Shown here: in pieces, positions 59,027-64,000 of the stretch
Layout: every line of letters starts with the position of its first letter
Numbering within the stretch: position 1 is the stretch's first letter
From: Flavobacterium sp. MDT1-60
GTDB lineage: Bacteria; Bacteroidota; Bacteroidia; Flavobacteriales; Flavobacteriaceae
DNA: 64,000 nt
Assembly: GCF_014844035.1 (NCBI RefSeq)
Contig: NZ_CP062159.1
Coordinates: forward strand, 3,286,001-3,350,000
Direction: 5' to 3'
Made by a program: the position numbers and the translations under genes
Notes under the pieces: generated by a model
What the model saw: the letters and a program-made list of their open reading frames with translations, nothing else
Told to the model about the DNA's origin: nothing
The model's database searches: none

Positions 59027-59371
59027 TTGGAATGTTTTTTTAACCGCAAAGATCGTTTTTTGAATATGCTTCTTAAAGTTTGCAAAGCTTTGTGGTAACC
59101 ATATTATTAATAGTAAATTCAATATTTGGTATCGTTTGTCATTTCTGTAAAGGTTAGATATTTCGGTAACAAAATTTACCTTTAATAAATTTTGTTGCGA
59201 TGAGAAATCACACTAGTAACTCGGTTCCTAAAAGCGAGTTACTAGTGTGTTTGCTTCGTCAGTCGCTATCACTCGAGTCACCTTCGTTGAAATTATAACA
59301 TAAGAACGGAATAAAAATAAGGCGGAAATATTTTTGACTAATCAGAATTTTTAACTTTCAATTTATGAAAA
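59027..59371. other. 345-base intergenic stretch with hairpin repeats
   Basis: No gene. It contains a decayed AACCGCAAAG-type piece (59041-59100), the GCGATGAGAAATCAC piece, a perfect 15-bp hairpin (59209-59249) and a CTTCGTCAGTCGCTATCACTC piece (59254-59274). Confidence 0.65.
59209..59249. repeat. perfect 15-bp hairpin
   Basis: CACACTAGTAACTCG (59209-59223) pairs exactly with CGAGTTACTAGTGTG (59235-59249) around an 11-base loop. There is no T-run, so it is not a standard terminator; it may be part of a dispersed repeat. Confidence 0.75.
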
Positions 59372-59842
59372 TTATTTTGATTGCTGAAATTTTTTAAGTG
59401 ACAATAAGGCTTGCTCTTTGATTTTTGCCTGAAAAAAACCTGTCCAGCCCAGCAAATATCCTGTAACTCCAAAGGCTTGCTTGGACCATTTCCACACATC
59501 AAAATTATCAGTATGCTTAATAATCAAGCCGTCCTGAAAAATAAATTCAGCTGAAATTTTGTTGATTACTTTTCGGTTTGTTTTACTGAAATTATAAGTA
59601 GCTACCCATTTTGCAGAACCTGTAAATTCATCAGCCTTAACATCTGAAAATTCAATTTTAAGATTGCCTTTGCTTTTTAAAATCAACATCTCCCACATTT
59701 TAGAGACCTGATCTTCTTTTAGTAAGCCAAAAGCAGGATCAATAAAATGTACTTTTGGGTGATAACATTCACTCATTGTTTTAGCATCGGCATTTGCAAA
59801 AGAAGTGTAGAATTTTGCAATTAAATTTTCGTTGACATTCAT
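59372..59842 (-). CDS. NTF2/SnoaL-like protein
   Basis: A 156-residue protein of the NTF2-like fold (VNENLIAKFYTSFANADAKTMSECYHPKVHFIDPAFGLL, then WVATYNFSKTNRKVINKISAEFIFQDGLIIKHTDNFDVWKWSKQAFG). The family comprises steroid isomerase-like and polyketide-cyclase-like enzymes as well as non-enzymatic ones; no catalytic residue pattern could be assigned. A paralogue-like NTF2 gene (DUF1348) lies at 13308. Spacing of 51 bases to the next gene on the same strand. Confidence 0.82.
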   Translation of the reverse strand: MNVNENLIAKFYTSFANADAKTMSECYHPKVHFIDPAFGLLKEDQVSKMWEMLILKSKGNLKIEFSDVKADEFTGSAKWVATYNFSKTNRKVINKISAEFIFQDGLIIKHTDNFDVWKWSKQAFGVTGYLLGWTGFFQAKIKEQALLSLKKFQQSK

Positions 59843-59893
59843 TTAAATAAAATTAGAATATAAATATAAGAGTAATTATATTAAAATTTTTAT

Positions 59894-60418
59894 TTATAAA
59901 GTATTAATTACGGCTGCAGTATCAAATGTTTTTTTTGATTTATCGTATGCTGTCGAAAAGTAAGCTATTTTATTTACTGCAGTAAAATAACCCGTTTGAT
60001 TTCCAAAAGATTTTGAATTTCCGGTTACAATAAATCTGATACCTTGTATATCTGCTTTTTTAAGCTTAACCATTTCGCTTGGAGTAAAGTAATAATAAGA
60101 AGTAGTTTTGCCTTCGACAGTTTCTTTTACATTTTTGTCGACACAGGCAATAACATCTCCATTAGCCAAATCGACATAAACGCCTCCAGAAATTCTTGCT
60201 TCAGCATTTGCAGTTGCAATTGATAATTTTAAAATACCACCTTTTTCTGTTTTCGCAATCTGAACATTGGTTTCTCCTGAAAAAGCATATTTCTCACAAA
60301 TAAACACATAACTTTGCGTTGCCGGATACGCTTTTGAGCCTTTTACGCTCATTGTTTCCTGAGCATTTACAAAAGTTGAAAGTAACAGTAAGATTAAAAA
60401 AGGTGTTTTAAATTTCAT
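59894..60418 (-). CDS. secreted protein of unknown function
   Basis: A 174-residue protein with a signal peptide (MKFKTPFLILLLLSTFVNAQ, 1-20). The mature part is beta-rich, with GSKAYPATQSYVFICEKYAFSGETNVQIAKTEKGG and IRFIVTGNSKSFGNQTGYFTAVNKIAYF. Not recognised. It lies 9 bases downstream of the next gene on the same strand, so it is the last gene of the operon 62266-59894. Confidence 0.75.
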   Translation of the reverse strand: MKFKTPFLILLLLSTFVNAQETMSVKGSKAYPATQSYVFICEKYAFSGETNVQIAKTEKGGILKLSIATANAEARISGGVYVDLANGDVIACVDKNVKETVEGKTTSYYYFTPSEMVKLKKADIQGIRFIVTGNSKSFGNQTGYFTAVNKIAYFSTAYDKSKKTFDTAAVINTL

Positions 60419-60427
60419 AGTTTTTGT

Positions 60428-60904
60428 TTATTGTCCTTCTAATTTAGAATCAAATTTTTCATCCCAATCCATTGATTTTATTGCAGAAACTAAATTATCT
60501 TCATTTACAAAAACGCGTAACTCTTTGTTGGCCACTTTTTTGGTGTAGAGCGCGTGATAACGGTAAATAACTTCCTGTTTAGTTCTATAAACGCCATCCA
60601 GTTTCAAATCAATAAAACTTCCGTAATATTGTCTAAACCTCTGGCAGGTTTTCGTCAATCGTTCTTCGGTCGTATTTTCCATAACTGATTGTGTAACCTC
60701 AGTTTCATTAAAAGGTTTAAATTTTGACGTGTTACAGGTTTCTAAAACCCGCTTACCTAAATCATATGCTTTTTTCTGCTGATTGGCATTAATTTCAGCG
60801 GTCGAAACTGGTTTAATTTTTAAATCTTCGGTATCCCTGTTAACAGTTTTAGATTTACATCCAATTAGCAACAACAAACATATAATCAATACTGCTTTCT
60901 TCAT
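60428..60904 (-). CDS. lipoprotein of unknown function
   Basis: A 158-residue protein with a lipoprotein signal (MKKAVLIICLLLLIGCKSK: a lipobox IGC, Cys about 16). The mature part is polar and helical with a conserved-looking YDLGKRVLETCNTSKF and RFRQYYGSFIDLKLDGVYRTKQ. Not recognised. It starts 6 bases after the M23 gene and is followed after 9 bases by the secreted protein, so it belongs to the same operon. Confidence 0.78.
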   Translation of the reverse strand: MKKAVLIICLLLLIGCKSKTVNRDTEDLKIKPVSTAEINANQQKKAYDLGKRVLETCNTSKFKPFNETEVTQSVMENTTEERLTKTCQRFRQYYGSFIDLKLDGVYRTKQEVIYRYHALYTKKVANKELRVFVNEDNLVSAIKSMDWDEKFDSKLEGQ

Positions 60905-60910
60905 AACTAT

Positions 60911-61588
60911 TTATGTTATTTTTAATAATAAGTTAGGGTCGGGGCAATTTTGAATGTAAAAATTCAAATCATTACTGTTGCAAACGCCGGGATAATCTCC
61001 CCAATAATCTTCAATATTTTGTATAATCTGAAAATGTACATGTGGCGCATAATCTCCGTTAACAGCTGCATTTCCAAGAGTTCCAATTTTTTCACCCTTC
61101 TTAAATTGCTTCCCAACACTTAGGTCTTTTATACTTTCTAACGATAAATGTCCATATAAAGTATAAAATTTTTCATTTTCAATTTCGTGTTCTAAAATGA
61201 TTGTCGGTCCATAATCTCCTAAACCAATATTATTTTTAAAGCTATGTACTTTTCCGTCAAGTGCCGCCAATACAGATGTGTCAACTTTTGTCCAGAGATC
61301 AAGACCTATGTGAATATTACGTTCCGGAATAGATTCATTTTTAAAAATGGTACTTCTTTTATATAAGGTTCGACCTTCTATATAACCTCCAAAGGCTACT
61401 TCGCCATTATTATTTTTTAAATAATTAGAAATAAAAATTTCAAATTCAGTAGCATTTTCTGGTTTGCTATCCATCAACTCTTTATTCGTTATTGATAAAT
61501 CTAAAGGAATATATTGTGAAAAATCAATGCTGGAATCGATAATTTTAGTAGGTGGAATGGCTTTTAAAATAGAAACTAGGGTTTTCAT
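60911..61588 (-). CDS. M23-family (LytM-type) peptidoglycan endopeptidase-like protein
   Basis: A 225-residue protein with an M23 domain in the C-terminal two thirds. Zinc ligands and catalytic residues are visible: NIHIGLDLWT (H93, D97), YTLYGHLSL (His147) and APHVHFQI (H183, H185), so a complete LytM set. There is no obvious signal peptide, which is unusual for a cell-wall hydrolase: it may be exported by another route or act in the cytoplasm. Partner genes are the spermidine-synthase-like one upstream (12 bases) and a lipoprotein downstream. Confidence 0.88.
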   Translation of the reverse strand: MKTLVSILKAIPPTKIIDSSIDFSQYIPLDLSITNKELMDSKPENATEFEIFISNYLKNNNGEVAFGGYIEGRTLYKRSTIFKNESIPERNIHIGLDLWTKVDTSVLAALDGKVHSFKNNIGLGDYGPTIILEHEIENEKFYTLYGHLSLESIKDLSVGKQFKKGEKIGTLGNAAVNGDYAPHVHFQIIQNIEDYWGDYPGVCNSNDLNFYIQNCPDPNLLLKIT

Positions 61589-61600
61589 AAAAGGTAAAAT

Positions 61601-62266
61601 TTAGGCGACTTTTTCAATTATTATTAGTTCATTATGATCTTCAATGCGGGGCAACATTTTTGAAGAGAAAAGTTTAGAATTTATTTCTGCAATATACTTC
61701 CGATTTCTGACATTATGTGCTTCGTCCAGAATCATTGTATTAAAAAGTACAAATCCCTGATCTTTTAAAAGAGAACATACTCTTTCACTGAAAAACCGTT
61801 CAAACAAAAAATTAGGCATTTTGGTATCCTCAAAAATATCAATGATTATAAGGTTATATTGATGTTTGGTTTTTAAAACAAATTCAAAAGCATCGTCAAT
61901 TATGACTTCAAGTTGTTTGATCTGATTGAGATTAAAATAATCATTTGCAATCTGAATCATGTCTGCGTCAATTTCAACACCGGTAATTTTACCTTTGTAC
62001 TCAATTTCGTCAACTAAAGTTTTGACAACACTTCCACCGGCAACTCCTAACAATAAAATATGATCCATAGTAAGAATGGCTTTATATCCGATATTCCGTA
62101 ATCCATACCTTAATATACGTTGTAAACTTCCATAAGAATAATTTGTGTTTTCAGAATCCAAAACCAATTCACCATTTGCCCATGTAACTTCGATCATTTT
62201 GCTTCTTGCCGATTTTTTCTTGAAAATTTTGATTGGAATCAGATAACTAAAAAATTTTTGGATCAT
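61601..62266 (-). CDS. spermidine-synthase-like methyltransferase-fold protein
   Basis: A 221-residue protein with a Rossmann methyltransferase core. The SAM-type motif LLLGVAGGSVVKTLVDEIEYKGKITGVEIDADMIQIANDYF (about 70-110) and FVLKTKHQYNLIIIDIFEDTKMPNFLFERFFSERV match the spermidine-synthase family, but the length is shorter than SpeE (about 285) and the polyamine-binding N-terminal domain is small. It is therefore a related enzyme of unknown substrate. It starts the operon; a -7 box TATTTTTG (62283-62290) lies 16 bases before the ATG, overlapping the promoter region of the divergent acyltransferase. Confidence 0.85.
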   Translation of the reverse strand: MIQKFFSYLIPIKIFKKKSARSKMIEVTWANGELVLDSENTNYSYGSLQRILRYGLRNIGYKAILTMDHILLLGVAGGSVVKTLVDEIEYKGKITGVEIDADMIQIANDYFNLNQIKQLEVIIDDAFEFVLKTKHQYNLIIIDIFEDTKMPNFLFERFFSERVCSLLKDQGFVLFNTMILDEAHNVRNRKYIAEINSKLFSSKMLPRIEDHNELIIIEKVA

Positions 62267-62332
62267 TTGTAAAGCTTTTATTCAAAAATACCATTTTAAA
62301 TCTTTTATTTTGCATGAAATAATAAATTTTTA

Positions 62333-62884
62333 ATGAAGAAACAGTTGTACAAATTCATCTTTTTTAAGCTGATGGGCTGGAAAATAAGAGGAATTGAAAA
62401 TGCGGAAGTTAAAAAATGTGTGATGATGGTGATGCCACATACAAGTAATCATGATTTTTATTTAGGAATTTTTACTCGTGGAATTTCGGGATTAGAAATG
62501 AACTGGGTTGGAAAGAAAGAATTATTCAGATTTCCTTTTGGATATTATTTCAGAAGTGTAGGAGGTGAACCTCTAGATCGTTCGGGTGGGTTGAATAAAG
62601 TCGATTCAATTGCTGCAATTTTTGATCGCAAAGAAGTTTTTCGTTTAGCCGTAGCTCCAGAAGGAACCCGTAAAGAAGTAGCAGAAATTAAAAGTGGATT
62701 TTATTATATTGCACTTAAAGCAAATGTGCCAATTATCCCAGTTGCTTTTGATTGGGGTAAAAAAGAAGTTAATTTAGGAAAGCCTTTTTGTCCAACAGGA
62801 GATTACGAAGCCGACTTACAAATTTTGAAAAAGCATTATGATGACGTTCTGGGTAAAATTCCGCAAGATGGATTTAGGTTGTAA
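62333..62884 (+). CDS. 1-acyl-glycerol-3-phosphate acyltransferase family protein
   Basis: A 183-residue acyltransferase of the PlsC type. Motif I MPHTSNHDFYLG (HX4D, H36 to D41) and motif III VAPEGTRKEV are both present, as is GGEPLDRSGG (motif II). Length is below that of E. coli PlsC (245), so it may lack the N-terminal membrane helix; a short hydrophobic start (FIFFKLMGWK) could anchor it. By family it acylates lysophosphatidate or a related lipid. Divergent from the spermidine-synthase-like gene. Confidence 0.88.
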   Translation: MKKQLYKFIFFKLMGWKIRGIENAEVKKCVMMVMPHTSNHDFYLGIFTRGISGLEMNWVGKKELFRFPFGYYFRSVGGEPLDRSGGLNKVDSIAAIFDRKEVFRLAVAPEGTRKEVAEIKSGFYYIALKANVPIIPVAFDWGKKEVNLGKPFCPTGDYEADLQILKKHYDDVLGKIPQDGFRL

Positions 62885-62959
62885 TTTTCTAGTTTTAAAC
62901 AATTAAATCCAATTTAATGGTTTCATCGTAAGTATAGATAACTTTCTAAAATTATACTT

Positions 62960-63967
62960 ATGAAAAATCTATTTATTACATCTGCTTTTTTGATTTTATG
63001 CTTTTCATCTTGTGACAGTAATGATACAGAGAATAATGCGCCAATGCCTGAATCCACTTTAGTAACATCAAGTAATACTTCAGGAAAAATTACCTTCACC
63101 AATTTATTAGCTACTGCACCAAATGTAAAATCTTTTACAATAGCTTCTTTAGATGCCGAGGGAATTTCATATAACAGTGAAACTGATGCTGTAATTGTAG
63201 CTTCAAGAACGACAAATAAATTAGAAGTCTATTCTGGAATAAAAAATGCTCTTGCAGCGGGTACTGATAATTTAATGTTGTCCCTAAGCAGTATCACTGG
63301 TGACTTTACTAACGCCAGGGAAACTGCAGTTTCCGGAGACATAGTTGTAGTCGCACAAGATCAGCTTGCCTCTAACGGTATGATAAACAAACTTTTTGTT
63401 TATCAAAAAACAACTAATGGTTTTACATTGTTAAAAACATTTACAACTGATTTCAAACTTTGGGGAATCCACATTAACGGAAATGATTTATTTGCTGTAG
63501 CTGACCTGACAGGAGATTTAGTTTTCTTTAAGAATTTTATGACTAATGCCTCCGGAACTATTCCTGCAACAAAAAGAGTTACAATTGCGGGCTTAACACG
63601 TTCGCATGGAATTACCTACTCTTCGTCTGATGACATAATGATTTTAACAGATGTTGCAAGTGCAGCCTCAGGAACTGATGGAGGATTAATTATAATAAAA
63701 AATTTCTCAAACGTTTTTAATAAAACTGAGGCATCGGCCACGATTGCATTAATGAACCAGATTCGAATTTATGGACCAAATTCTACTCTAGGAAACCCTG
63801 TAGATGTAGCATATGATAATGCAACTCAGAAAATATATGTTGCAGAAAGATTAAATGCAGGCGGACAAGTTTTAACCTACAGTTTTCCAATGGCATCGGG
63901 TGATTTCGCCCCAATTAATGTAAGAGCAGAAGCTGGTGTTACGTCAATCTTTCTTCTCCGAAAATAA
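62960..63967 (+). CDS. surface lipoprotein with beta-propeller-like repeats
   Basis: A 335-residue lipoprotein: lipobox CFSSC at about residues 14-18 and a following SDSNDTENN linker (Cys+2 region), so an exported Bacteroidetes lipoprotein. The rest is a series of about 35-residue beta segments (YNSETDAVIVASRTTNKLEVYSG, NARETAVSGDIVVVAQDQ, LWGIHINGNDLFAVADLTGDL, RSHGITYSSSDDIMILTDVAS, PVDVAYDNATQKIYVAERL) suggesting a six- or seven-bladed propeller. No catalytic motif. It ends 36 bases before the window edge. Confidence 0.82.
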   Translation: MKNLFITSAFLILCFSSCDSNDTENNAPMPESTLVTSSNTSGKITFTNLLATAPNVKSFTIASLDAEGISYNSETDAVIVASRTTNKLEVYSGIKNALAAGTDNLMLSLSSITGDFTNARETAVSGDIVVVAQDQLASNGMINKLFVYQKTTNGFTLLKTFTTDFKLWGIHINGNDLFAVADLTGDLVFFKNFMTNASGTIPATKRVTIAGLTRSHGITYSSSDDIMILTDVASAASGTDGGLIIIKNFSNVFNKTEASATIALMNQIRIYGPNSTLGNPVDVAYDNATQKIYVAERLNAGGQVLTYSFPMASGDFAPINVRAEAGVTSIFLLRK

Positions 63968-64000
63968 TTTACTTTGTGTAAACTATTAAATTATCAGAAA

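Noticed and set aside
1..64000. tRNA, rRNA, prophage or integrated plasmid
   Set aside because: I found no tRNA cloverleaf, rRNA segment, integrase, phage structural gene or transposase, and no sharp base-composition shift. A covariance-model tRNA search and a phage search would be the decisive tests.

Overview
The window is AT-rich and dense, and looks like a chromosomal segment of Flavobacterium or a close relative in the Flavobacteriaceae. The evidence is the gene families present (ExbD pairs, BlaI/M56 pairs, DUF2911, DUF1684, DUF3667, DUF6428, a fused ResB-CcsA cytochrome c assembly protein, YpdA), the Bacteroidetes-type promoters (TTTG about 17-21 bases upstream of TAnnTTTG) and the families of intergenic hairpin repeats. 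I saw no rRNA, tRNA, CRISPR array, integrase, transposase or prophage gene, so most of it reads as ordinary core and accessory chromosome.

Layout. 1-2.7 kb: two tandem exbD-like genes (the first cut by the window edge), a fasciclin-domain protein, an RhtA-type exporter and a 46-residue protein. 2.7-7 kb: a tandemly duplicated BlaI/M56 (BlaR1-like) sensor-repressor module, four genes in one apparent operon behind a promoter covered by two 16-bp dyads; the distal M56 gene is frameshifted at a homopolymer. 7-13.7 kb: an MFS exporter, DUF1684, TatD, a perfect 60-copy heptanucleotide array, tcdA, a HAD phosphatase, DUF2911, and a TetR regulator with a 24-bp operator. 13.7-20.4 kb: small membrane proteins and a five-gene operon (PIG-L deacetylase, 35-residue membrane peptide, sodium:solute symporter, 97-residue membrane protein, alpha/beta hydrolase). 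20.4-28 kb: His-rich secreted protein, POTRA/beta-barrel outer membrane protein, AI-2E permease family, MscS-like channel, Maf, UbiA prenyltransferase, KdsC-like phosphatase, DUF2520. 28-33.4 kb: GH28 pectinase with a LacI-type operator, then the cytochrome c assembly protein. 33.5-36.1 kb: arsenic operon (arsR, DUF6428, phosphatase-type arsenate reductase, ACR3). 36.1-40.2 kb: decayed DUF3667 gene, DoxX, ECF sigma/anti-sigma pair, glutathione peroxidase. 40.5-52.7 kb: menaquinone genes menD, menB, menA and menC, interrupted by a peptidase, CvfB, a metallo-hydrolase and a TPR protein. 52.7-59 kb: redox genes (YpdA, SelO, MsrA) and a class V PLP enzyme. 59.3-64 kb: an NTF2-like gene, an operon with an M23 endopeptidase and a spermidine-synthase-like protein, an acyltransferase and a surface lipoprotein.

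How the parts work together. The BlaI/M56 module is probably a proteolytic relay: the M56 membrane protease senses a periplasmic event and relieves BlaI repression of its own operon. The ars genes form a self-contained detoxification unit. The men genes supply menaquinone, with menE and the isochorismate synthase lying elsewhere. YpdA, MsrA, SelO, GPx and the thioredoxin-fold protein are protein/thiol redox functions.

The most notable non-genic signals are the 60-unit AAAGAGT array, a 211-bp MITE-like element with 25-bp perfect terminal inverted repeats just before menC, and three families of repeated intergenic hairpins.
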